From: Purpureocillium takamizusanense
Taxonomy: Eukaryota; Ascomycota; Sordariomycetes; Hypocreales; Ophiocordycipitaceae
Assembly: GCF_022605165.1 (NCBI RefSeq)
Contig: NC_063068.1
Location: forward strand, 2,356,001 to 2,420,000
Direction: 5' to 3'
Length of the DNA: 64,000 bases
In this document: one piece after another, positions 44,910 to 55,445 of the stretch
How the letters are laid out: the number at the start of each line of letters is the position of its first letter
Numbering within the stretch: the first letter of the stretch is position 1
Translations under genes and position numbers: made by a program
The notes under the pieces: generated by a model
The model's input: the letters and a program-made list of their open reading frames with translations, nothing else
What the model was told of the DNA's origin: nothing
Databases searched by the model: none

Positions 44910-47368
44910 ACATAGAGAAGCGTGGCTTTAGGCTACTGTCGCCGGATCTTATCTGTAGATACGCAACGAAGGAAGCACAATGTCTGCCCAAGCAAGCATG
45001 TGCTGGACGGTCAGCTACAAACCACCATGGTAATCTGCAAGCTAATGAACGTCTCGCTACATGCACTGGAATCAACCATTCTAACAGCCTCAGCTCCCGT
45101 ATACGCACGTCCCGCGGCGTATTCCCAGGACGTCTCCGGCTGCGCTGGAGGCCAGGCCGAGAAAGGGTGCGCGCCGGCGACATTGGCCGACGCCACCCAC
45201 GGGCTTCAGCGCGCCCCTTTTGGTACATAAGGGCCTGTTCCGGTTCGCGCAGCCAGTCGTCGCACTGTGGAAGGCGATGATGCTCCGGGCTCTAGCGGTG
45301 AGCCTCAAAACGTGGAAGGAAGAAGGGGGGCAAGGGGGACGCGGCTTCTCCAAGATCGGGAATCGGAGCCCCCGGCGCGAGGGAGAGCGCGCTCGTGGCG
45401 ATGGCGTAGGAGGCAGGGCTCACCTGACCTCTTGTCACGGTGAGCCACCGGGTGGTGGCGTGCTGGTTTGGGAGCGAAAAAGAGGGGGGCGTGCGTTTGC
45501 GTGTGCGCAATCGTGTCCACGGGGCGTGGAAGGACCGCATAACTACCTAACAAAGGCCAACGTGGTGAAGCGCCCGTCACCGCGGTGGGTGACTCAGCGA
45601 ACATCCCGTTTTGGGACGGCGAGCGAGAGAGGGAGGGGAGGAAGGAGGAAGGGTCACGCGGCATGCGTGAAGGCAGGTACCCCCAGGTACTTTGCAACCT
45701 GTCGGATCCTCCCTCCACCATCGCTCTGATGGGCGCCCGCGCTGGTGTGAGTGAGTGGTTCCTGCATTGCCCGCCTGGGAACCTGGAAGGCTTGCGTCGC
45801 TGCCGCCAGCCAGCATACCATTCCACTTGCGCACACCTGCCCGGCGCTACTAACGGGGGTTTTGTTTGCTGGGAAACCACCTCAGTGAGGTGCACTTGGT
45901 GCAGTATAGTGCCCTTGCCGTTATCTGGGCCACGGGGCGGGCAGGCGGGCAGGGGGGCACCGCACCGTTTCACGTAGAGACGGGGGGCCCTTCGGGGCTC
46001 GTCGCGGGGTAGGCAAGTAGTACAAAATGCGTAGCTGCTACGTACCTAACTTGGTACGTATGACAGGCTGCATTGCGCAGATGTGGCCGCGGGACGTACA
46101 GCATGTTAGTCGATGATGAGCAGAGCAGCAGCAGCAGTAGCAGCAGTAGCAGCAGCAGCAGCAGCAGAACCAGCTAGGGTCCTCCCACCAACGGACGCCG
46201 ATGCGTCACCAGCCGACCAGCCCGTCCAGCAGCTGCCGGGACCTGGGCACGGGGCGTCGACAGTGGCCATGATTAGCAGGCACCCTACCGGCCTGCTAGC
46301 ACGTCTGGCGCGTCATCCCCGCGACCGGCAGCTGGCCCCGCCATCAGCTGGGTCAAGCACGCTATGGGGCCCTGTGAGGTGCCCCTGGCGTCATGGATGG
46401 ATCAGCCAGCCTGGAGTCTATCGACGGCTCCAGGTCCCGCTGGGACTCCAGTGCCAGTCTGGGCAGTACTAAGGAAGGTAAGGCACTGAAGGCAGCGCCC
46501 AGTTCAGTGCCCTGGCGCTCAGAGGCTGATGCTGCAGGCTCTACGTATGGCGGTGTCCGCCTATCCGCCGACCCCGCGCTCGCTCCCCTCGTCCGACGTG
46601 CCTTACTACGGCAGGTACTACCTAGGTAGGTAAGTACCAGGTCGACTGTACAGTGCTGTGCATCGCCAGGCTACAAAGGATACGCCAAGGCATGGTTGTA
46701 CTTCGCGGTACCAGCGTCATCAGCGCCTTTGAGCCCGCGAGTCCAGCTGGTGGCCACCTCATGCAGAGAGGTGAGCAGGGCACCTACCTTACCTGGCCGT
46801 TCCCGCCCCGGCCCCATTCCTCGGCTGCTTCACCCTGTCAACATTCCCCTGTCGCATAATACCTTGGTACCTACCCAGTACCTTGCTCACAGTCAACGAT
46901 ACCAGAACCGAGCGTCTCTCTCTTCTACACTTCGAAACGACTCTCTCTACGACTTTTCTTGCAACGTCATCCTGCTTTTTGTCTTGTTCAACACCTCGAA
47001 ACGACGCGCGCATAGAGCATCCCTCTCCGACTAGGCTGTTGGTTCGTGCCTTGCATTATCGCTACTACATATACTGTACCTACCCTGATAAGGACCGCGC
47101 GCGCGACCCCCCCGCGCCGTATCAGTCCTGCCCCTCTATCGTCCGCCCCAGCGGCGCTCCTGTTCAAGAGTCCGCCGGCCTCGCAACCTCGGGGGCTCCA
47201 AGCTCCCGTCCTCCTTCCTTGTTACTCGTCTTTCACAGGACGCTCCTCCGGGAACTGACGAGGACGCGGACGAGGACTTTTGTTGGAAAAACAGGCCCGC
47301 GCTCTGCCGGCGACTACGAGAAGCAGGAGCAGGAAACGGCCCTTTGACTCTGCGAAGCATCGAGGCGA
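44910..47368. other. 2.5-kb spacer with CAG repeat and TAGGTA motifs
   Basis: No gene is supported. A (CAG)n/(AGC)n tract lies at about 46119-46167 and generates a poly-Ala ORF. A symmetrical GGTACTACCTAGGTAGGTAAGTACC-type cluster lies at 46613-46638, with another TTGGTACCTACC near 46863-46875. The 3' part just upstream of the BCAS3-like gene is pyrimidine-rich, as usual for a 5' UTR. Confidence 0.45.
46119..46167. repeat. CAG/TAG trinucleotide tract
   Basis: A run of AGCAGCAGCAGTAGCAGC units in the spacer upstream of the BCAS3-like gene. It yields a poly-Ala ORF that is not otherwise supported. Confidence 0.85.
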
Positions 47369-50300
47369 ATGCCTAGTACGTGGCAGCCGAGGCGGAGCTC
47401 GCCCGCGACGCGCTCCCCCGTCCCCTCCCTCTCTCGCATCTGTGTCATGTCGAGACACACACCCGCGCATGCACTGACCAACCCCCCGCAGGCAAGAAGG
47501 ACAAGAAGCATGCCAAAGAGAACGGCGGAATCGCCGCCGCGGTGACCAAGCAGGCCGCTGGCAAGTCCCTGTGAGTGCCCGCCCTCTTTACCTTTCCTTT
47601 CTTTACCTTGCCTCTTGGCCTGCCATGGTCACCAGCCTGGTATACTGCCTTCATCGTCGCCGCGTGACTCCCCGTCAGCCTGCCCTACCCACCCACTGAC
47701 TCCCATGTTCATCAACAGCACCGGTCACGGCGCCAGCAACGTCAGCAGCAGCAACAGCAGCAGCAACAATAACAACAACAACTCCCACGCGAGCCGTCCT
47801 GCCTCCGACGTCTCGTCGCCGCCTGCCGTCACCCCCGAAATCAAACCCACGCTCCACGACCATGACAAGAACGTCGCGTCGCCCCTGCTGGAGGCTCTGT
47901 CAACAACTTCCGTCTCTGCGAGCACCGCCCCGAGCATGGCCAACGAATGGGCCCGGGGAGCCGTCATGGCCGGTTCCCCTGGCAATCTCATCAACCTGAA
48001 CAGTGAATCGCCGCCCACGCAGCCCTCGTCCTACGAGGACTCGGGCCGCCTGCACCATGCCTGGCCCGCCGCCCACCGGCCCTTCATGAGCCCCTCTCCG
48101 GCGTCGCCGTCGCCTCCCCATGGCAGCCGTCGCCCGCTGAGCTTCCAGATGGACGCCCAGTACCACCTTCCCGGCACTTCACCTCGTGGCGTGTCAACCG
48201 TCCCCTATCGCAGGAGCTCCCTCCACTCTCCCTATCCAAACTCGCGGGCGAGCCCGCATCCGCCTCTCCCGCATCAGCCTCAACCGCACTTTTACGGCGC
48301 GCACGACCTCGACCTGACCATCACACCGCAGTCCGGCGGCATGAAGCCTGGCGAACACGGCTTCTTCTTCGGCTTCGATCGCCTGCCCTCCCCCGACGGC
48401 TCCACCGCCTCGGACCAGGTCGTACTAGCAGGCTATGAGGGCGGCCTGCAGGTCTATGCCGTCGGCAAGAGGGGTATAGACCTAGTGGCCAACCTAAAGG
48501 GTCTTCGGGGCGGCGTCCACCACGCCAAGATTCTCCCGTGGACCATTGGCGGCGACGCTCGCTTGTTTCCCCTTGTTGCCGTCGTCGTGCATGGACCCGT
48601 GCTACCACCGCGATCTGCAGATGGACCGCCCAAAGGGGATTCCGCATCTCGTGTGACGCCAGACGATACCGCGAGCCCGCGGCCTGGGTATGCTCCCCTG
48701 GAGGGTATCCAGGGCCGGCCAGGCCCGGCAGTCATGTCGTACCAGACGGCAGTTGAGGTGTACTCCCTCAAGACAAACAAGCTCGTCGACGTCCTCCTGC
48801 AGGCGCAAAAGGTACCAATCAACACCGAGGTATCGCTCTCCAGCCCGCTCTTCCAACCACCGCCACCGACTGGTGCTCTCACGATCAAGGCCGACTCCGG
48901 AACCATTGCAGTCTGCTCAGGCACGACGGGAGAGTGCTGGATTTATCGCCAGCTGCTTGAACCCCAAAACTCACACGTCTTCGCCTGCTCTGGCAAGATA
49001 TGGACGACGATTCAGCAGGCCAGGGCTAGCGACGTGGCCGAGGAGAGCGACAAGCCCTACCCATCGGTCGCACCGCATCGTCCCAGTCCCCAGACTCCAA
49101 TCTTGGCCCTCAACGGCCATTGGATTGCATACTGCCCGGCAGCACCCTCGTCTCAAATCTCGCTTCGAGCACATCTTCCAGTGCCCATCCTGGGACGAGC
49201 GCCGGGGGTCTCCTCCCTAACACCCCCTCACCTGCCCACGGTCACTTCATCCGTGGATCTGCCAATCTCGGATAGCATGGTTAACAAGATCATGCGGGAG
49301 ACGACTCAGGAGCTGATTCAAGGTGCCAAGTGGGTTGGCCAGCAGGGCCTGCAAGCCTGGAACTCGTACTGGAACAAGCCATCGAGCCCACAATCACAGC
49401 CACAGCAGGCGAGGTCTCCGCCACCGCAATGGGTGGGCTCGCGCTCTCCCCAGACAGACGCGGCGCAGTTTCCGCCGACGCATGGCACGTCCTCACCAGC
49501 TACCGTCAAAGAACCTGGCATTGTCGCGATAGTAGATACGGAGGCAATCGCGAGCTCGGCCACAATGCACCCCTTGACGACGTTTGCGACCCCGCTGGGT
49601 TGCAGCTTCTTGTCGTTTTCGCCGTCCTCGCTGGCTCTGTTCACCGCCAGCACGAAAGGCGACGTTCAGACAGTCTGGGACTTGCTGCGCATCCAGCACA
49701 CCCATTCGTCGCCGCTGCAGACGACCCTTGCTCAGAACGACTGCAGTGGTCCTCTGGTCCGCCAAGTAGCGCAGTTCTCGCGCATGACCGTCGCCCGCAT
49801 CGTCGACGTTGTCTGGACCGCCCCTCAAGGAGAGAGACTGGCCATGGTCACGGAGAGAGGCACCATTCACCTGCTGGACATGCCCTTCAGTTCATTCATG
49901 TGGCCGCCGCCTCGTCGGCGCAAGGTGACCGCGAAGAGCGCGACAGAGCAATCGGAGGCGTCTGGTTCCGCTGTCTCCATGGCATCGGGTGCCTTTGGGG
50001 CCGCCTACCAGGCTGCGATGCCATTCGTGACGCGCTCACGCCGGAGCAGTGGCAACGTGCCCGCTACACCGGCCAACACCTTGAGGGACTCGGCAGCCCA
50101 GGGCGGCAGGGCCATCGCAGCGACCATCAGCCACTCTCTCGGCAAGACGGGAACCGCTATCAGCCAACTCCGGCACACGGGGGAGAACCGAGTCGCACTC
50201 CCGACGAGCGCGGTTCTGCCGTCTAGCGCGTGCGTCGCGTGGCTCAGGGGTCGCAGGTCTCAGGTCCTTGTGTCTGTCGGTGGCGGCCTAGTGCGCTTGT

Positions 50301-51028
50301 TCCCGTGCAAGGCGCGCAGACCCTCGACTATGGCAGGGAAGCGCATCGCCCGTGCCAACAAGTACAAAGACTTCAGAGTGCCGCTGCTTCCAGACGATGT
50401 GGTTGCCCCGATTGTGAGGCAGGTCCTCGAGTTGGGCGCCGTGGATGAGTATCTTGAACTGTCCGACGCCGAGATGGAAGCGGGCAACACAATGACACTC
50501 AGGGCCCACCATGCGCAGGCAAACCTCCCGGTTCACGGAGTGGATGTCACGATTCCACAGGCAGAGATTGAGTCGAGCGCGCCGTACCAGCCATTCCACA
50601 CGGACCGTCGTGTTGCACTCTGTGAGTACGCCCGCGAAGGCAGTGCTCAGCTGGAGTCCGCCTCGGTCCTTCTCACAAACACCGCCCTCGACGAGCAATC
50701 CAACACAAAAAAGAAGAAAAAGCGCCAGCCCGCAGCAGAGTCGCAACTCAGCGAGCCCTTGGCAACGGGGGCATGGGCGTTTGGGCAAGACATCGTGACG
50801 GTGAGGAAGGAAATGGGCCTCCAGGCTGGCGCCAACGACGACGTTGGCTCCGATGATCATCTCGCCCTCCCGCAGTCTGCTATGGAACGGGTCATGCAGT
50901 ACGGCGATGAGGAGCATATAGTGGTGACGACTAGAAGACGTCGCGGCCCGCGTGCGGGAGACGCAGACGAGGATGGCTTCTTCGAGGATGACTGTGAGGT
51001 GCTGGACTTTGCCGACCAGAGAGTCTAA
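47369..51028 (+). CDS. BCAS3/WD40-repeat-like protein
   Basis: Exons are 47369-47375, 47492-47570 and 47719-51028, giving 1131 residues. Exon 1 is only seven nucleotides (ATG CCT A). Spliced to exon 2 it gives MPSKKDKKHAKENGGIAAAV, a Lys-rich start, then TKQAAGKSL and TGHGASNVSS. A disordered Ser/Asn/Pro-rich segment (about 35-240) precedes a WD40-like beta-propeller: DQVVLAGYEGGLQVYAVGKR, PLVAVVVHGPVLPP, TAVEVYSLKTNKLVDVLLQA and ATPLGCSFLSFSPSSLALFT with STKGDVQTVWDLL. A BCAS3-type region follows with RMTVARIVDVVWTAPQGERL, MVTERGTIHLLDMPFSSFMW and CVAWLRGRRSQVLVSVGGGL. Human BCAS3 pairs with PHAF1 on phosphoinositide-containing phagophores; an autophagy link here is by analogy only. The last ~140 residues are charged. 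Confidence 0.84.
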
Positions 51029-51527
51029 GCCCCGGAGCCAGCAATGACGGTCTCGAGGAAGAGACCGCACCGGCGCCGGACGTGCATGGGATGAGCTTTG
51101 GCTGGATGGTGCGGGTCTGGAGTGGCAGCGGCTGCCCTTGCTGGCCACGGTGCCGGCAAGGACGGTTTGGTGGCTCAAGCAGGGATTGCCTTTCAGGTGA
51201 CTGCTCTTTGGGTTCTGCGTCTCCCCCCTCATCGTGGACTTCATGTGCTCTGTTGCATGCATGGGCTTCATTGTTACACTCGTTAATGTCTGGATAGCTT
51301 TGTTTGGTACAATCGCACTCAATAGCGTCTCCTCAATAGGTAGAAACACATATGATACCCGTACGTCTTCGCTTTCTCCCGTGATTATGATGGTCCCGAC
51401 CTTGCCAGGGGGTGTGCTCCGCCAACGAGCTACAGCCCAGGTCTCACGCGACCGTGGAGGAGTATTCCCGCGCGTCGTCCCGTGGCTCCCATATTGTATT
51501 ACAGAATAATCGTGGTCAATGGCGCCA
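51029..51527. other. Convergent 3' spacer BCAS3-like gene / DPM2
   Basis: The two flanking genes converge here, so this is probably both 3' UTRs. No gene or repeat was seen. Confidence 0.4.
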
Positions 51528-52007
51528 TTACGCCTTCTTCTTGCCAGCAGCCTTGGCCTTGGCCGCCTTCTTACGGTTGCTTCGAATCATGACCATGCCT
51601 AGGAACGAGCCGACCACGGCGGAGCCTAGCAGGATGAGGATGACGGGGATGCGGATGGCCCAGACGCGAGGGAGGAAGAAGTTCTGGAGCGGGTGGTCAT
51701 CGTCGACAAAGGGCTGGTCTCTCGGGTTAGCGCGGCACGAAACGACGTATCCGGGGGCGCGAATTTGGGGGGTGAGGAAGCCGTACCATGAGAAGCGTCC
51801 AGATGGTGTAGTAGAGGAAGACGACCGAGGCAGCCACGAGCATGGCGAGGCCAACGAGTTTGTCGAGCTGCGGGCGTCGCGTTAGCTGGCATGAAGCGGG
51901 CGCGCGCGCGCGTGGAAGAAGGGCAAGGTGGGCAAGGACACGACAATCCCTCCTCAGGAGGTGTCGTCATCGTCGTGGTGAAACTTGGGCCCGGGGGCGC
52001 GTACCAT
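51528..52007 (-). CDS. DPM2: Dpm2, regulatory subunit of dolichol-phosphate-mannose synthase
   Basis: Exons are 52007-52005, 51867-51787 and 51713-51528, giving 89 residues. The spliced protein starts MLDKLVGLAMLVAASVVFLY and YTIWTLLM (span 1), then PFVDDDHPLQNFFLPRVWAI and RIPVILILLGSAVVGSFLGM (span 2), ending in a Lys/Ala-rich tail with KKKA, compatible with ER retention. Dpm2 stabilises Dpm1 and Dpm3 in the ER membrane; dolichol-P-mannose then feeds N-glycans, O-mannosylation and GPI anchors. The first exon is just the start codon: ATG is followed at once by a GTACGC donor, and the acceptor at 51868-51869 opens directly with LDKLVG, where the family normally begins MLDKLVG. No other Met in frame would serve upstream of LDKLVG. 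Confidence 0.88.
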
Positions 52008-52675
52008 TGTTGAAGCGCAGGTGGGCGAAACGACCGGACGGAGGGAAGGCGCGGGGCGCGTCGTGGGGGGAAAAGGAACGTGGGTGTGGTTGAAGTTGCG
52101 AGCGGCGGCGCCTCGTGGGTGAAGCAAGCAAGCTCGAGTCGACGACGACGACGACGAAGGGGGGGGGTGGTGTGGTATGGTGTGGTGTGGTTTGGTGTGG
52201 TCGTGTTGCCGGCTAACACCACGCTGGCCGCAAGTTTGTCGGATGGTGGACGCGATTTCAGGAGACAGGTAGGGCAGGTGGAGGAGCTCCACCACTAGGT
52301 AAGGTACGTGTTCACGTAGCTGCTAGTTACTAAGTTACTTGGTACGGCGAGGCCAGCCGCGCATTTGTGGCGGTGCAGGCAGGAGCCATGCATCCATCCA
52401 AGAGTTCGGGTGGCGGTTGTTGCTGGCACAACACCAGTGGTGAGTGTGGCGCACCAGCCTTGCTGGTCCGTGCACCCATTTTTTCCCCAAGCGCCCAAAG
52501 GCCATGGCAGGCAAACTGCCAACCAGACAGACTCGCACGACTGCCTGGCTGTCGACAGCCTTTCCCTTCACCACCACCACCGCCGCCAGCAGCGCCGCCA
52601 GCAGCGCCGCCATCCGTCGTCACCCGCGGACAACGAGACGCGCACCGCTCCTCCCTCCCCTTCCGACGAGCGACG
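52008..52675. promoter_or_regulatory. Divergent intergenic region DPM2 / CWC22 with simple repeats
   Basis: Holds a (GAC)n tract at about 52137-52156, a GGTGTGGT-type repeat at about 52167-52200 and an ACTAGGTAAGGTACG motif near 52293-52307. An ORF in frame with CWC22 is open upstream from 52367, but its added N-terminus is of low complexity. Confidence 0.5.
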
Positions 52676-55234
52676 ATGGCGTCGGCACAAGTCGACATCC
52701 CGCGTCGCGAGCGCGGCGGCCATCGCGATGGCGGCGACTCGTACCGCCCCGAGCGGCCTGAGCGTCCCGCGCCGCCGGTGCGCACCGAGGAGGAGAAGCA
52801 GGCGACGGCCAAGGCAGAGTACGAGAAGCTGCTCAACATGCGCTCCGGCGGCACCTACATCCCGCCCGCGCGGCTGAGGGCTCTCCAGGCGCAAATCACG
52901 GACAAGACGAGCAAGGAGTACCAGCGCATGGCCTGGGAGGCGCTCAAGAAGAGCATAAACGGCCTCATCAACAAGGTCAACACGGCCAACATCAAGCATA
53001 TCGTCCCCGAGCTGTTCGGCGAGAACCTCATCCGCGGCCGTGGCCTCTTCTGCCGCTCCATCATGAAGGCGCAGGCCGCGAGTCTGCCCTTCACGCCCAT
53101 CTACGCCGCCATGGCCGCCGTCGTCAACACGAAGCTGCCACAGGTCGGTGAGCTCCTGATCAAGCGCCTCATCATGCAGTTCCGCAAGGGCTTCAAGCGA
53201 AACGACAAGGCCGTCTGCCTTTCGTCGACGACGTTCCTCGCGCACCTCATCAACCAGCAGGTCCAGCACGAGATGCTGGCCGGCCAGATCCTGCTGCTGC
53301 TGCTGCACAAGCCGACCGACGACAGTGTCGAGATTGCCGTCGGCTTCTGCCGCGAGGTCGGTCAATACGTCGAGGAGATGCAGCCCACGATTGCCATGGC
53401 GGTGTTTGATCAGTTCAGGAACATACTGCACGAGGCCGACATCGACAAGCGGACGCAGTACATGATCGAGGTCCTGTTCCAGGTGCGCAAGGACAAGTTC
53501 AAGGACCACCCCGCGGTCAAAGAAGAGCTGGACCTGGTTGAGGAGGAGGATCAGATTACCCATCAGGTCAACCTCGAGGGCGAGCTCGACGTGCAGGACG
53601 GGCTCAACGTCTTCAAGTACGACGGCGAGTGGGAGGAAAACGAAGAGGCGTATCGCAAGCTCAAGGCCGAGATTTTAGGCGAGGAGAGTGGAGACGACGA
53701 CGACGACGACGATGAAGACGAAAGCAGCGACGAGGAGGACGAGGAGACCAAGGCCATGGAAATCAAGGACCAGTCCAACGCCGACCTAGTCAACCTCCGA
53801 CGCACCATTTACCTCACCATCATGTCGAGTGCCGACCCCGAAGAAGCGGTGCATAAGCTGATGAAGATCAATCTCCCGGCTGGCCAGGAACCAGAGCTGC
53901 CTTCGATGATTGTCGAGTGTTGCTCGCAGGAAAAGACGTACACCAAGTTCTTCGGCCTCATCGGCGAGCGCTTCGCCAAGATCAACCGGCTCTGGTGCGA
54001 CCTCTTCGAGCAAGCCTTTGTCAAATATTACGAGACTATCCACCGCTATGAGAACAACAAGCTGCGTAACATTGCGCAGCTATTTGGCCACATGCTCGGC
54101 GTGGATGCCATCGGCTGGCACTGCCTGTCCGTCATCCACCTCAACGAGGACGAGACGACGTCGAGCAGCCGTATCTTCATCAAGATCCTGTTCCAAGCAA
54201 TCGCCGAAGAGCTTGGTCTCCCAAAGCTGAAGGAGCGGATGAACGACGAGGTGCTCCGCCCCAACCTGGATGGCCTATTCCCCAAGGACAACCCGCGCAA
54301 TATCCGCTTCTCCATCAACTACTTTACGAGTATCGGCATGGGTGCTCTCACTGAGGAGATGAGAGACTACCTGCAGAATATGCCGAAGCCAGCGCTGCCG
54401 GCGCCCGCGGCACGCGACGAGTCGGACTCGGACTCAGTGTCCAGCTATTCTTCATACACAGGCTCGTCCTACTCCCGCACGCCGTCACGGTCCCCTCGAA
54501 GGAATACCGTGCGAGGGCGAACAGCATCTCGAACACCCTCGCGACACGGAAGAGCGCGATCGCCGTCGGATAGCCGGTCTCGATCGCGTTCGCGGTCGTA
54601 CAGCTCGTACTCTCGCTCTCCGTCTCGCTCCGTGTCCCCGGCAAGAAGGGCTGGCGGCCGGAGGTCATACTCAGCATCGCCGGCGCGGAGGCCGAGGCGC
54701 AACGACAGCAGAAGCTTGTCGCGCTCACGGTCCCCCACGCCGCGCGGCGGCAGACATGGCAAGGCTCGACGCGCATCGTATAGCTCATACAGCCGCTCGC
54801 CGTCTCCGCCACGACGACCGAGGAGCGTCTCGCGATCGGCCAGCCCGCCTTCGCGACGTGGACGGCCGAGCGGGAACGACCGTGTTCCTCAGAGACGGAA
54901 TAGCTCGTCGGTGAGTAGCGGTCCGCGAAAGAGGACGCGGCGGGACACCAGATCCCCGTCATATGATTCGAGGTCTCCGCCACCGCGCCGGGCCCGGCGA
55001 GACAGCTATTCGCCTCCTCCTCGGCGGAATGGACGGGGAGACTCGCGCAGTCTGTCGAGGGGCCCGAGCCCCCCGCCACGGCGCACGGGAGGCGGCTCAG
55101 AATCGCGGGACGCTCCGGGAAGGAAGCCCTCGTTGACGCCAAGCCCGGTGCCGGCAAAGCGGAGGAGGCAGTACAGTGAAAGCAGGTCCAGGTCGCCACC
55201 TCCGATGAAGAGGGGCAGGCGAGATAGCCGATGA
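52676..55234 (+). CDS. CWC22: Pre-mRNA-splicing factor Cwc22
   Basis: This is an intronless gene of 852 residues. The MIF4G domain lies at about 65-260: YIPPARLRALQAQITDKTSK, WEALKKSINGLINKVNTANI, IVPELFGENLIRGRGLFCRS and LPFTPIYAAMAAVVNTKLPQ. An acidic linker follows (ESGDDDDDDDEDESSDEEDE, about 340-360). The MA3 domain (about 365-480) has NLRRTIYLTIMSSADPEEAV, ECCSQEKTYTKFFGLIGERF and YETIHRYENNKLRNIAQLFG. The C-terminal third is a long Arg/Ser-rich tail (SRSRSRSRSYSSYSRSPSRS and similar). Cwc22 is a spliceosome component needed for catalytic activation; in animals it also loads eIF4A3 of the exon-junction complex. The RS tail is far longer than in budding yeast. The start MASAQVDIPRRERGG fits the family; upstream in-frame Met codons exist from 52367. 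Confidence 0.94.
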   Translation: MASAQVDIPRRERGGHRDGGDSYRPERPERPAPPVRTEEEKQATAKAEYEKLLNMRSGGTYIPPARLRALQAQITDKTSKEYQRMAWEALKKSINGLINKVNTANIKHIVPELFGENLIRGRGLFCRSIMKAQAASLPFTPIYAAMAAVVNTKLPQVGELLIKRLIMQFRKGFKRNDKAVCLSSTTFLAHLINQQVQHEMLAGQILLLLLHKPTDDSVEIAVGFCREVGQYVEEMQPTIAMAVFDQFRNILHEADIDKRTQYMIEVLFQVRKDKFKDHPAVKEELDLVEEEDQITHQVNLEGELDVQDGLNVFKYDGEWEENEEAYRKLKAEILGEESGDDDDDDDEDESSDEEDEETKAMEIKDQSNADLVNLRRTIYLTIMSSADPEEAVHKLMKINLPAGQEPELPSMIVECCSQEKTYTKFFGLIGERFAKINRLWCDLFEQAFVKYYETIHRYENNKLRNIAQLFGHMLGVDAIGWHCLSVIHLNEDETTSSSRIFIKILFQAIAEELGLPKLKERMNDEVLRPNLDGLFPKDNPRNIRFSINYFTSIGMGALTEEMRDYLQNMPKPALPAPAARDESDSDSVSSYSSYTGSSYSRTPSRSPRRNTVRGRTASRTPSRHGRARSPSDSRSRSRSRSYSSYSRSPSRSVSPARRAGGRRSYSASPARRPRRNDSRSLSRSRSPTPRGGRHGKARRASYSSYSRSPSPPRRPRSVSRSASPPSRRGRPSGNDRVPQRRNSSSVSSGPRKRTRRDTRSPSYDSRSPPPRRARRDSYSPPPRRNGRGDSRSLSRGPSPPPRRTGGGSESRDAPGRKPSLTPSPVPAKRRRQYSESRSRSPPPMKRGRRDSR

Positions 55235-55445
55235 AGATTGCCATAGCTTGGAGTCTGGGTGGGACGGATGCGATGTGTTACTACTACTGTATACGATATC
55301 AACGGGGCGGCCAAAAATTGTCCAACGCATTATCGATTACCAGGGGTCTCTCTATCTGAGCTGCAGGCGCGGTCATGTGCATAGTGGAAAGGTTGAGAAA
55401 AGAATTTCAGCGATTGCCATGTGCATCATTCGTGTCTAGTCTACA
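55235..55445. other. Short convergent spacer CWC22 / beta-mannosidase
   Basis: Only 211 bp separate the two stop codons. Both 3' UTRs must lie in or overlap this stretch. Nothing else was seen. Confidence 0.35.

Noticed and set aside
46113..46472. Poly-Ala ORF over the CAG tract
   Set aside because: It is a translation of the trinucleotide repeat.
49318..50226. Alternative frames within the BCAS3-like exon
   Set aside because: The main frame stays open for 3.3 kb and carries the propeller motifs; the others are shadows.
50288..51349. 353-residue ORF on the minus strand
   Set aside because: Antisense to the BCAS3-like gene; no recognisable protein.
52568..53563. 331-residue ORF on the minus strand
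   Set aside because: Antisense to CWC22; composition follows the sense codon bias.
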